The position numbers were made by a program, and so were the translations under genes. This document shows, piece by piece, positions 1 through 6,185 of a stretch of DNA of 6,831 bases. Source of the stretch: Gammaproteobacteria bacterium. Lineage in GTDB: Bacteria; Pseudomonadota; Gammaproteobacteria; UBA4575. Under the pieces are notes generated by a model. It did not search any database and was not told the DNA's origin. It saw nothing but the letters and a program-made list of their open reading frames with translations. How positions within the stretch are numbered: the first letter of the stretch is position 1; each line of letters starts with the position of its first letter. The stretch spans positions 1 through 6,831 of the forward strand of contig JANQKJ010000143.1 in assembly GCA_028281205.1 (NCBI GenBank), read 5' to 3'.

Positions 1-263
1 CAACCGTAGGTGAAGCACTTTGGTCTCCTGCTGTAGACGTAAACATTGGTACGGCAGCAATTTATACGCCGGTGGATTATGGTTTTCCAGATGATGGAAT
101 TTTGCAACAGGGGCCAATGAATGAAGCGGGTTGGATTTATCAAACACTAGATCTCTCTAGTATTGCCGAAGTCCGTCAGTCGGGTCAGGTTATGAATTAT
201 CAGGATTGGTCGGGACAAAATAGAGTGATTGTGGAAAATATTAATATAAAGAACTTTAATTAA
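1..263 (+). CDS. C-terminal end of a probable carbon-nitrogen hydrolase (nitrilase superfamily), 5' truncated
   Basis: An open frame enters from the left edge (first whole codon at 3) and ends at TAA 261-263, giving the last 86 residues of a longer protein. The visible pattern is a Ser-Pro-Ala segment, then Thr-Pro-Val-Asp, a Phe-Pro-Asp-Asp-Gly-Ile stretch, Gly-Pro-Met-Asn-Glu, a strand reading Trp-Ile-Tyr-Gln-Thr-Leu-Asp-Leu, then Ile-Ala-Glu-Val-Arg and Gly-Gln-Val. This resembles the closing part of amidohydrolases of the carbon-nitrogen hydrolase family, where a strand ending D-L-D-L is followed by a helix E-x-R and a G-x-V turn. The Glu-Lys-Cys catalytic residues would lie upstream of the window, so activity and substrate cannot be judged. 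The GTG at 72 is internal and should not be taken as the start. The stop overlaps by 8 bp the 3' end of the receptor gene on the other strand. The family assignment is from pattern memory and is moderately secure. Confidence 0.65.
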   Translation, partial: TVGEALWSPAVDVNIGTAAIYTPVDYGFPDDGILQQGPMNEAGWIYQTLDLSSIAEVRQSGQVMNYQDWSGQNRVIVENINIKNFN

Positions 264-2385
264 GCTTAATTTCTAGGCCTAGTCCCAAGTAGTATTGGGT
301 CTCATCCTCATACAAGTTGCCTTTATCAAAACTATTATCTTTAAAATAGTGGCGAGCTCTGAAATTAGCTTTGATATTTATCTGATTCGTAACAGCATAG
401 CGATAATTTATATTCATATCGCTATATTCGTAATTTTTATAATAATTGTTTTTGGGCTCCGAATGGTAATAAATCAAGCTAGCTTGCCAATTTTTTTTAA
501 AACGATAATGTATTAGGCTAGAAAAGCTTTGTTTAATCGCTAAAAAATACTCTCTTTCATTAGTATATTCATGATCAAAATAGACATATGTAAAACGTGT
601 TTGTAATTTATCTATGGGTTGGTAATGCAATTCCATTTCCAAACCCTGGATATCTACAGAACTATTGTTATCAACATCAAAATCTCGGATGCTGAGGCGA
701 TTTGATATAAGACTTCTCATTTGTTCATCAAATAATTTAATATCAAAACTCAAACCTTCTTCATATATATGACCATAATAACCGAGTTCATAGTCCCGTA
801 TGCGTTCGGGGTTTAAATTTCCCGTAGAGGAACCAAGGCTTGGCGATTGAATGGTTGTTGCACCATCGACAGGTATTGATAGGTTTCTTAAAGTATAGCG
901 AAAGTCAATTTCTTGTTCGGCAATATCCGGAGTACGAATTGCTTTTGAGTATATAAAACGCAGTGTATGCCTGGGATTAATGTGAAAGTTCACCCCTAAC
1001 CTGGGAGAAAATTCTGTATTTGAATAGGATTCACTCTCCAGTATGCCACCAATGTTTAGGGTTAACTCCGGGATAGGTTTATACTCGATGTTAGCCGCAG
1101 CATAATTGATTTTATTAGAAGCCTTGTCGCGTAAGAATGTCTCACTTTCAGCTGAAATGTCGCGATGGCCTAAGGTAGACACTAAACGCAATTGATTCGA
1201 AAAAGAGTAGGTATTTTGCAATTCTATATTCAAGCGATTTGCCTCAATATCCTGATTCGTATTACCGCAGGTTTCACTCAGGGCTTGAATTAAACCTCCT
1301 AGTTCGGCGATTTTTAACCAGAAATTGTCAAGTGCTATAAGCTCCTCTTCGTTATCGGGTACGGGTATTATCCCTGCCAAAATAGCATCAGTTAGGGATG
1401 AATCGAGCTGAAAAATGGCTGCAAACTCTTCGGTTAAAGTTATAATTGGTATGCAGGTAGAACGGTCTTGGTTTTGTTGAGACTGGTGATAGGATGATTT
1501 AAAAATGAATTGGCTGTGATCGGTGGCATGATAGTTAATTTGAGTGCCAATGGCTCTTTGCTGGAGGGAAACATCTGGAAAACTAATATCACGCACACCA
1601 TGCTCGTTTTCTTTAATTTGAAGAAATTTCCCATCATTGTGTCTAATAAACAAATCCACCGAGTTTTTATGATCAAAAGCTGTGGAAGTATATAAATTAA
1701 AACGTCTAATCTTGCGATTGTCCCGTGCACCCTCTTCATTGAAAGGGCTAAAATCAATACCACTATCTTTTTGGCCATCTAGAGTTAATCGATAGTGAGT
1801 ACTGCCTAGGCGATGACCAAAGCGTACTAACCAGTCGTTTGTGTTTAAGCCTCCGTCTAAGTATTCCATATTAATGCCCTGGCTATCCTCAGGATGTTGC
1901 GTAATAATATTAATCACACCATTGAAAGCATTGTTTCCATAAGCGGGGGTACTGGGGCTACGAGTTACTTCTATGCGCTCTATGTTTTGTATTGGCACCG
2001 GGAATAATGACCAATTGACTTCTGCAATCCAGGCTTCATAAATTGCAATACCATCGACAAGCACTTGTAAGCGCCTCGGATTACTGCGATTGCCGCTGTG
2101 ATAAGTCACTCTCGTATCACCACCGTTGCGGACATTCACTGTCATGCCAGGAACCAAGTTCAATACGTCAGTGATATTGCGTACCCCTAGGGCTGTAATG
2201 GTATCTTTTGATATAACCGTAACACTGGCAGGTGTGTCTGCTAAAGATTGCTTTAGGCGAGTTGGTGTTAGAACAACAGGGATTTCTTCATAGAGTATAT
2301 CGAGAGCATTTGATGAATGTGATAGAAGGAATACTAAGAAGAATATCCCAAGGCAAAGAGAGTTATGTGGAGACTTGATAGACAT
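256..2385 (-). CDS. TonB-dependent outer-membrane receptor
   Basis: The 709-residue product is a complete TonB-dependent receptor that would admit a ligand through the outer membrane using TonB-ExbBD energy. Residues 1-27 form a signal peptide: Lys-4, a hydrophobic core at 10-21, and Ser-Asn-Ala as the likely cleavage site. A TonB-box-like stretch (IPVVLTPTRL, 35-44) leads into the plug domain (about 45-165), with VTVISKDTI, DVLNLVPGM, LQVLVDGIAIY, IERIEVTRSP and AYGNNAFNGVINIIT, all characteristic of plugs. Residues 170-709 show alternating amphipathic strands of a barrel, including SPRLGVNFHINPRHTLRFIYS and IRTPDIAEQE (about 459-491), the usual late-barrel signature. Residues 311-373 are an unusual insertion, probably helical, bracketed by two Cys. 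The last residue is Asn, not the usual aromatic. The gene lies 97 bp downstream of the CI-like regulator on the same strand, and could be cotranscribed or have its own promoter. No strong ribosome binding site precedes the ATG. Substrate unknown; nothing points clearly to siderophore, cobalamin or sugar. Confidence 0.95.
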   Translation of the reverse strand: MSIKSPHNSLCLGIFFLVFLLSHSSNALDILYEEIPVVLTPTRLKQSLADTPASVTVISKDTITALGVRNITDVLNLVPGMTVNVRNGGDTRVTYHSGNRSNPRRLQVLVDGIAIYEAWIAEVNWSLFPVPIQNIERIEVTRSPSTPAYGNNAFNGVINIITQHPEDSQGINMEYLDGGLNTNDWLVRFGHRLGSTHYRLTLDGQKDSGIDFSPFNEEGARDNRKIRRFNLYTSTAFDHKNSVDLFIRHNDGKFLQIKENEHGVRDISFPDVSLQQRAIGTQINYHATDHSQFIFKSSYHQSQQNQDRSTCIPIITLTEEFAAIFQLDSSLTDAILAGIIPVPDNEEELIALDNFWLKIAELGGLIQALSETCGNTNQDIEANRLNIELQNTYSFSNQLRLVSTLGHRDISAESETFLRDKASNKINYAAANIEYKPIPELTLNIGGILESESYSNTEFSPRLGVNFHINPRHTLRFIYSKAIRTPDIAEQEIDFRYTLRNLSIPVDGATTIQSPSLGSSTGNLNPERIRDYELGYYGHIYEEGLSFDIKLFDEQMRSLISNRLSIRDFDVDNNSSVDIQGLEMELHYQPIDKLQTRFTYVYFDHEYTNEREYFLAIKQSFSSLIHYRFKKNWQASLIYYHSEPKNNYYKNYEYSDMNINYRYAVTNQINIKANFRARHYFKDNSFDKGNLYEDETQYYLGLGLEIKLN
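258..282. repeat. two adjacent perfect palindromes at the convergent gene ends
   Basis: AATTAAGCTTAATT (258-271) is a perfect 14-bp palindrome and CTAGGCCTAG (273-282) a perfect 10-bp palindrome, one base apart. The first spans the region where the hydrolase and receptor genes end on opposite strands. No T-run follows on either strand, so neither is a normal intrinsic terminator. Their role, if any, is unknown. Confidence 0.5.
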
Positions 2386-2442
2386 CTGATAATACGCTTT
2401 TTTGGTCCGTTTTTAGCGAAGTTATTTTTTGTGGTTAAAGTG

Positions 2443-2471
2443 TCTAATAAATGGGCGATAATATCTAATAA
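2443..2471 (-). repeat. direct repeat of TTATTAGA upstream of the receptor gene
   Basis: The 8-mer TCTAATAA occurs on the plus strand at 2443-2450 and again at 2464-2471, which reads TTATTAGA twice toward the receptor gene. The start-to-start distance is 21 bp, about two helical turns, so a protein bound to both would sit on one DNA face. They lie 58-86 bp upstream of the receptor ATG in a 95-bp gap, where a receptor promoter or operator would be expected. No convincing -35/-10 pair was found there. A regulator site is inference only. Confidence 0.35.
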
Positions 2472-2480
2472 CCAATTGGA

Positions 2481-3023
2481 CTATTGAGTTTGAGTCAGTT
2501 GTAATATGGATTTAATCAAGGCCATATCGGGCTCATCGGAACCTTGTTTTAAGGCCTGGTTGATAATGGTGTCATATAAGCGATCCAAAGTTGTATGGGG
2601 TAGGGATTCTAAGTCGATCTTTAACTTGCGAGCACACTGGTGAACCGCAATGTAAATACGGCTCAGTAATACATGATCAGCTTGAGCGATTATTTTATCG
2701 GCGCCGCTACTTTTTACCTCATCACCATACTGTAGCCAGGCGATGGCCTTGCTGGTGTTGCGCAGCAGGGTCATGTGAGTTTGTTCATACAGTGTTTCCA
2801 CTAAACTGCGCAATGTGGCGGGTCGAGGGGGAACGTCTTCCCGAATCCATTTGCGTGCCCCCGATTTGCTGACTGCGAATTTCTCGGCCAAGTAACGTGC
2901 CCGCCCGTAGTCTAAGGGTGGGTAATTAGCTTCATCGAGCAGATGATTCAATCGCTCGGAAAAACCGGCATAGCCCGTTTCCTCTGTGCTGGATTTGGCA
3001 ATTGTTTTAGAGCTTTTTGTCAT
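2481..3023 (-). CDS. XRE / phage-CI-like helix-turn-helix transcriptional regulator
   Basis: The 180-residue protein starts at ATG 3021-3023. An upstream in-frame TTG (3042-3044) would add seven residues, but it lies above the predicted transcript start and adds no domain. Residues 1-18 are Ser/Thr/Lys-rich and probably disordered. Residues 21-102 match the CI-repressor type of HTH: FSERLNHLLDEA as helix 1, RARYLAEKFAV as helix 2, SKSGARKWIRED as recognition helix, then PPRPATLRSLVETL and a closing AIAWLQYGD, which corresponds to the W-L-x-x-G ending of these domains. Residues 105-180 are helical, with the look of the C-terminal tail common in short regulators of this type. There is no LexA/S24 protease domain and no receiver domain, so it is neither a self-cleaving repressor nor a response regulator. 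It is divergent from the binding-protein/kinase operon and codirectional with the receptor gene. Autoregulation and control of both arms are plausible inferences. Confidence 0.85.
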   Translation of the reverse strand: MTKSSKTIAKSSTEETGYAGFSERLNHLLDEANYPPLDYGRARYLAEKFAVSKSGARKWIREDVPPRPATLRSLVETLYEQTHMTLLRNTSKAIAWLQYGDEVKSSGADKIIAQADHVLLSRIYIAVHQCARKLKIDLESLPHTTLDRLYDTIINQALKQGSDEPDMALIKSILQLTQTQ

Positions 3024-3030
3024 AGTTAGT

Positions 3031-3059
3031 GTTCTAATCTTCAAAGTGGTCAGTGTACA
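3031..3059 (-). promoter_or_regulatory. candidate promoter of the CI-like regulator
   Basis: Read on the minus strand, TGTACA (3059-3054, 4 of 6 to the sigma-70 -35) and TAGAAC (3036-3031, 4 of 6 to the -10) are separated by 17 bp. Transcription would begin near 3024, directly before the ATG at 3023. No Shine-Dalgarno sequence is visible, so the message may be leaderless. This is the weaker of the two divergent promoters. Confidence 0.4.
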
Positions 3060-3061
3060 CT
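3052..3061. promoter_or_regulatory. palindromic candidate operator in the divergent intergenic region
   Basis: AGTGTACACT is a perfect 10-bp palindrome. The symmetry extends imperfectly over 3048-3065 (7 of 9 pairs match). Its centre supplies TGTACA, usable as -35 in both directions, so a dimer bound here would cover both promoters. A related half-site, TTAGTGT, recurs at 3026-3032 and overlaps the predicted minus-strand -10. The CI-like protein is the natural candidate binder, but that is inference from proximity. Confidence 0.5.
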
Positions 3062-3082
3062 AATCATGTCTAATTCTATACT
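3054..3082 (+). promoter_or_regulatory. sigma-70-type promoter of the binding-protein/kinase operon
   Basis: TGTACA (3054-3059, 4 of 6) and TATACT (3077-3082, 5 of 6) are spaced by the ideal 17 bp. Transcription would start near 3089, leaving a leader of about 25 nt before the ATG at 3115. The -35 lies inside the palindrome at 3052-3061, which would allow repression by occlusion. Confidence 0.55.
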
Positions 3083-3114
3083 CTTAGAGTCCATTGATAT
3101 ACCATGGCGTTATT

Positions 3115-4035
3115 ATGCGCACTAAACTTTTTATTACCTTTCTGCTCTTTTTAGCCAGTAGTGTTGCCTCTACTCAGTCTAACGAGCATGTATTCGTAGC
3201 CATACCGGAATACAACGCCATTACTCGGAGCTATCTCCAAGCCTTTGATAAGCATAAATACCAATCTTCTAACTATAAAGTGCTTGAACTTGGCAAGTTG
3301 CCAACATTATGCGATAAGCCATCATGTGTATATATCGCTGTTGGCCATACAGTATTAAAAGAGCTGAGGCAGCGCTTACGGCAAGCACCTATTATTTCAG
3401 TTTTAACATCGAGCTTAGTCTATTATCAAACACTGGAAGAACAGGATGCTCACAACACGGTTTCTGCCATTTTTGCTGAACCTTCCTTAAGACATCAACT
3501 AGATATTGTCATGAGGCTTTACCCTAAGCAGGCCAATATTGGCCTGCTTTATAGTGAGAAATCCGAACAATCATTAATTAATCTCAAGCATGCCATAAAA
3601 AACTATCCATTCAATATTATTGCAGTAAAGATTGATCATGAAAAAACGATTGCTCAGGCTCTGGAAGGCATAAAAAAGGCTGATGTACTGTTGGCCGTGC
3701 CGGATAGTACGATTTATAACAGTGGCTCTTTGCGCTATATTATTCTGACTACTTATCGCCGAGAGCAACCTATTATTGGTTTTTCAGAAAATTTTGTTCG
3801 CTCAGGTGCGCTGGGTACAAGTTACACCGATATCGATCATATTGCGGAAGAAACTATAGAATTTATTTTATATTATCAACTATATAAAAAATTGCCTGAG
3901 CCCGATTATGCAAAAAAACATCGCATAGTATTTAATAATGCCGTTGCTAATTCATTAAATATTCCAGTGCGAGATCATGAATTTGCCGCCACTGATGTGG
4001 ACTATATTAACGAATCTTTTCATGTCTCTAACTAA
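3115..4035 (+). CDS. orphan ABC-type periplasmic substrate-binding protein (ABC_sub_bind-like)
   Basis: The 306-residue product begins at ATG 3115. An in-frame TTG at 3094 would add seven residues before an already ideal signal peptide (MRTK, hydrophobic core 5-13, cleavage after Ala-18 or nearby), so the ATG is preferred. No lipobox Cys is present, so the protein should be soluble in the periplasm. The fold looks like a type I binding protein of the PF04392/COG2984 kind: VFVAIPEYN at the first strand, SAIFAEPSLRHQLDIVMRLYP and NIGLLYS in the middle, DVLLAVPDSTIYN (190-202), then IILTTYRREQPIIGFSENFV and a GALGTSY motif. Cys-66 and Cys-71 could form a small disulfide. No ABC permease or ATPase gene follows. 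Instead a hybrid kinase gene overlaps its 3' end by 14 bp, so the likely job is to present a ligand to that kinase, as LuxP does for LuxQ or TorT for TorS. Ligand unknown. No clear Shine-Dalgarno sequence precedes the ATG. Confidence 0.85.
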   Translation: MRTKLFITFLLFLASSVASTQSNEHVFVAIPEYNAITRSYLQAFDKHKYQSSNYKVLELGKLPTLCDKPSCVYIAVGHTVLKELRQRLRQAPIISVLTSSLVYYQTLEEQDAHNTVSAIFAEPSLRHQLDIVMRLYPKQANIGLLYSEKSEQSLINLKHAIKNYPFNIIAVKIDHEKTIAQALEGIKKADVLLAVPDSTIYNSGSLRYIILTTYRREQPIIGFSENFVRSGALGTSYTDIDHIAEETIEFILYYQLYKKLPEPDYAKKHRIVFNNAVANSLNIPVRDHEFAATDVDYINESFHVSN

Positions 4036-5977
4036 CGCCTTTAATATTCGAACCTTGGTATTAATTGTTACCTTAATACCGCTGGTGTTAGCTTGCGTTA
4101 TATTGGCACCTTATTTTCTCGTGGCCAATAAAAGTACCTTAGATCAAGCCTTGCTTGAACGGGGCCAAACGGCCCTAACTCATTTAAGCCATATCGGCGA
4201 AATAGCCCTTATTTCAGGGGATATAGAAACTGCTGAAAAATTAATGCAACAATTGTTAGATCAGCAAGAAGAGATTTGCGGTATTACTTTACGTGATCTT
4301 CGAGGTCTCATCATTTTTGATAGACAGAAAAGCTGTACGAAAACAGCCTCTATTACAGACCTCCAGCAAGTTATAATGCCTTCCACACTAAGTATTGGAA
4401 CATTGGATTTTGACGACGACTTACATTTGAGCTCCAACTCCCAACGAGAAAGTAGCAAAGCAATGGTTAGAGCTATAGGTTCAGTAGGTATTAAGTTATC
4501 AAAACATCTAATTAATCGACAACAGCAACAATTTTTATTAAACGGTTTGATTCTAACTGGCATTGCTTTTTTAATCAGTCTCTTAATAGGTTATTATCTT
4601 AGCAGACACATCACGAATCCTTTAGCCGCAATTATTACAAGAGTTAAAGCGATCTCCAAAGGCCATTACTCACAGAGCCGGGTTATTACTGTTTCCGGCG
4701 AAATAGGTGAATTAGCCAATAATATTGAACAAATGGCCAGTAATCTAGACGACCACATACTTGAACTGACTTGCGCTAGAGAAAACGCGGAGACTGCCAA
4801 TGCGGAAAAGACGGAGTTTTTGGCGCTAATAAGCCATGAAGTGCGCACACCGCTCAATGTCTCCATGGGTATGTTGGAAATATTAAAAGATACGAAATTA
4901 AACGACTTGCAAAAACGTTATGTAAGGAATGCCTTAGAGTCCTCGGAGCATTTGGTTCGTTTAATGGATGATATATTGGATTTTTCCACATTAAACTTAG
5001 GTAAGATTAAGTTTCAAAACGAAGGTTGCGATCTTGTTGAAATAACAGGCCAAGTGATAGAAAATTTCTCCTTAATGGCCAATCGAAAAGGCCTGGTACT
5101 CACCTTGCATCATGATGATCCAGAGAATTTAAAAAATCATTTAGTTGTCTGTGATCCTACTCGTATTAAGCAAATATTGATTAATCTTATTGGTAATGCG
5201 ATCAAATATACAGCGAGAGGTGCTGTAGATGTAACCGTTGCTTGGAAAAAAATGCCAGCTTCTCAATTAAGCCTTACCATTTCGATTAAAGATACAGGCT
5301 GCGGAATCCCCAAGCATCGATTAAAAGAAATTTTTACCGCATTTAAGCGCGGAGAGCCCATAGCCAAACGCACTCAAGAGGGCTGCGGTTTAGGACTTGC
5401 TATCACCCAATACTTAGTCAATGGTATGGAGGGAGAACTGAGCGTGTCTAGTCAGGAGGGTTTAGGCTCTTTATTTCAATGTCAATTTAACTTTGATTAT
5501 TTGACTGTGGCAAAATCTATATCTAATGATATAGATACTTCCGCTAACCCTATTTCAACTGGTCGTGTATTACTTGTAGAAGATAATTTCAGTAATAGGG
5601 AGACTTTTACATTGCTTATGCAACACTATGGTATTGATGTGGATACAGCTAATAATGCCGATGAAGCGATGGAAAAATTTTATAAGAGTCCATACGATAT
5701 TATTTTTATTGATTATCATCTACCTAAAGTGGATGGCATCGAGCTGGCTGAGAATATTCGTAGCTGGGAGTCTAGTTATCAGTCCGACAGGATCAGGCGT
5801 ACACCGCTTATTGCTATCACTGCCGATGTTCAACAAACTACTAAACAAAAGTGTTTCAATGCTGGCATGGATGACTTTATTGCTAAACCCGTTCGGAAGT
5901 TTGATTTGTATAAGAAAACCTCTGCCTGGATAGCCACTGGCAAACAATTGCACAAGTTTATACAACTTGACTCTTAG
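4022..5977 (+). CDS. membrane-bound hybrid sensor histidine kinase (HAMP-HisKA-HATPase-REC)
   Basis: I place the start at ATG 4022 (651 residues). ATGs at 3977 and 3995 are in frame but add only a short stretch ahead of a normal N-terminus (MSLTNAFNIRT then a membrane helix), and no strong ribosome site distinguishes them. Transmembrane helices at about 12-34 and 172-193 flank a periplasmic sensor of about 137 residues that resembles the single-Cache region of BarA-type kinases and has Cys-86 and Cys-105. A HAMP domain (194-245, Pro-200) leads to HisKA with the H-box ALISHEVRTPLN (His-272), then the ATPase with N-box (Asn-388, Asn-392), D-box DTGCGIP (Asp-424) and G2 box GCGLGL (454-459). The receiver (about 514-630) has Glu-520/Asp-521, phosphoacceptor Asp-564, Thr-600 and Lys-622. 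All catalytic residues are present. There is no HPt domain, so phosphate must pass to a separate protein. The 14-bp overlap with the binding-protein gene suggests translational coupling and a joint sensory function. Confidence 0.93.
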   Translation: MSLTNAFNIRTLVLIVTLIPLVLACVILAPYFLVANKSTLDQALLERGQTALTHLSHIGEIALISGDIETAEKLMQQLLDQQEEICGITLRDLRGLIIFDRQKSCTKTASITDLQQVIMPSTLSIGTLDFDDDLHLSSNSQRESSKAMVRAIGSVGIKLSKHLINRQQQQFLLNGLILTGIAFLISLLIGYYLSRHITNPLAAIITRVKAISKGHYSQSRVITVSGEIGELANNIEQMASNLDDHILELTCARENAETANAEKTEFLALISHEVRTPLNVSMGMLEILKDTKLNDLQKRYVRNALESSEHLVRLMDDILDFSTLNLGKIKFQNEGCDLVEITGQVIENFSLMANRKGLVLTLHHDDPENLKNHLVVCDPTRIKQILINLIGNAIKYTARGAVDVTVAWKKMPASQLSLTISIKDTGCGIPKHRLKEIFTAFKRGEPIAKRTQEGCGLGLAITQYLVNGMEGELSVSSQEGLGSLFQCQFNFDYLTVAKSISNDIDTSANPISTGRVLLVEDNFSNRETFTLLMQHYGIDVDTANNADEAMEKFYKSPYDIIFIDYHLPKVDGIELAENIRSWESSYQSDRIRRTPLIAITADVQQTTKQKCFNAGMDDFIAKPVRKFDLYKKTSAWIATGKQLHKFIQLDS

Positions 5978-6113
5978 TCGAATTTATAACCCATTTTTTT
6001 ATTCATGCTCAAAAGCTTCTAAGTTTCTGATTTTTATAGATTTTATCGTAAAAATTAAACAGGCTGTAGTCTGATATTCAAGCTTATGTTTTAAGAATCC
6101 TATTTTTAGCGTT

Positions 6114-6143
6114 GACTTTGTTGACAAAGTCCTTTATTTTTTT
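6114..6143 (+). terminator. Rho-independent terminator
   Basis: GACTTTG (6114-6120) and CAAAGTC (6125-6131) form a 7-bp stem with a TTGA loop, followed by CTTTATTTTTTT to 6143. It lies 137 bp after the kinase stop and is oriented for plus-strand transcripts, so it probably ends the binding-protein/kinase operon. The stretch before it (5978-6113) is AT-rich and shows no gene. Confidence 0.75.
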
Positions 6144-6151
6144 GAGTGATT

Positions 6152-6170
6152 ACTAATGATAATCATATGG
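6152..6170. promoter_or_regulatory. candidate Fur box
   Basis: The core TAATGATAATCAT (6154-6166) matches 13 consecutive central positions of the classical 19-bp Fur consensus and contains the perfect inverted repeat ATGAT-A-ATCAT. The outer six positions do not match. It lies upstream of a probable promoter for the exported-protein gene, just after the operon terminator. AT-rich DNA produces such cores by chance more easily than usual, so iron control is only suggested. Confidence 0.4.
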
Positions 6171-6185
6171 ATACTTTTCTTGCCT

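Noticed and set aside
284..299. Inverted repeat CCCAA-6-TTGGG as a terminator for the left-hand gene
   Set aside because: The stem is only 5 bp and no T-run follows on either strand; it lies within receptor coding sequence.
1440..1778. Open frames on both strands inside the receptor gene (for example 1440-1778 minus and 1510-1695 plus)
   Set aside because: They are out-of-frame shadows of the receptor coding sequence without recognisable domains or ribosome sites.
2457..2475. GATAAT start of a possible Fur box upstream of the receptor
   Set aside because: Beyond the first six bases the match to the consensus falls to chance level, so iron control of the receptor is not supported.
2472..2479. 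CCAATTGG palindrome after the regulator stop codon
   Set aside because: Too short for a hairpin terminator, with no T-run downstream on the minus strand.
3080..3090. ACTCT-T-AGAGT inverted repeat near the predicted plus-strand transcript start
   Set aside because: Five-bp arms around one base are short and the arms do not recur elsewhere in the window; noted only as a possible secondary site.
3104..3154. A 16-codon upstream reading frame (ATG at 3104) overlapping the start of the binding-protein gene
   Set aside because: No ribosome binding site and out of frame with the main gene. Its hydrophobic content simply reflects the signal peptide read in another frame. Regulation by it cannot be supported.
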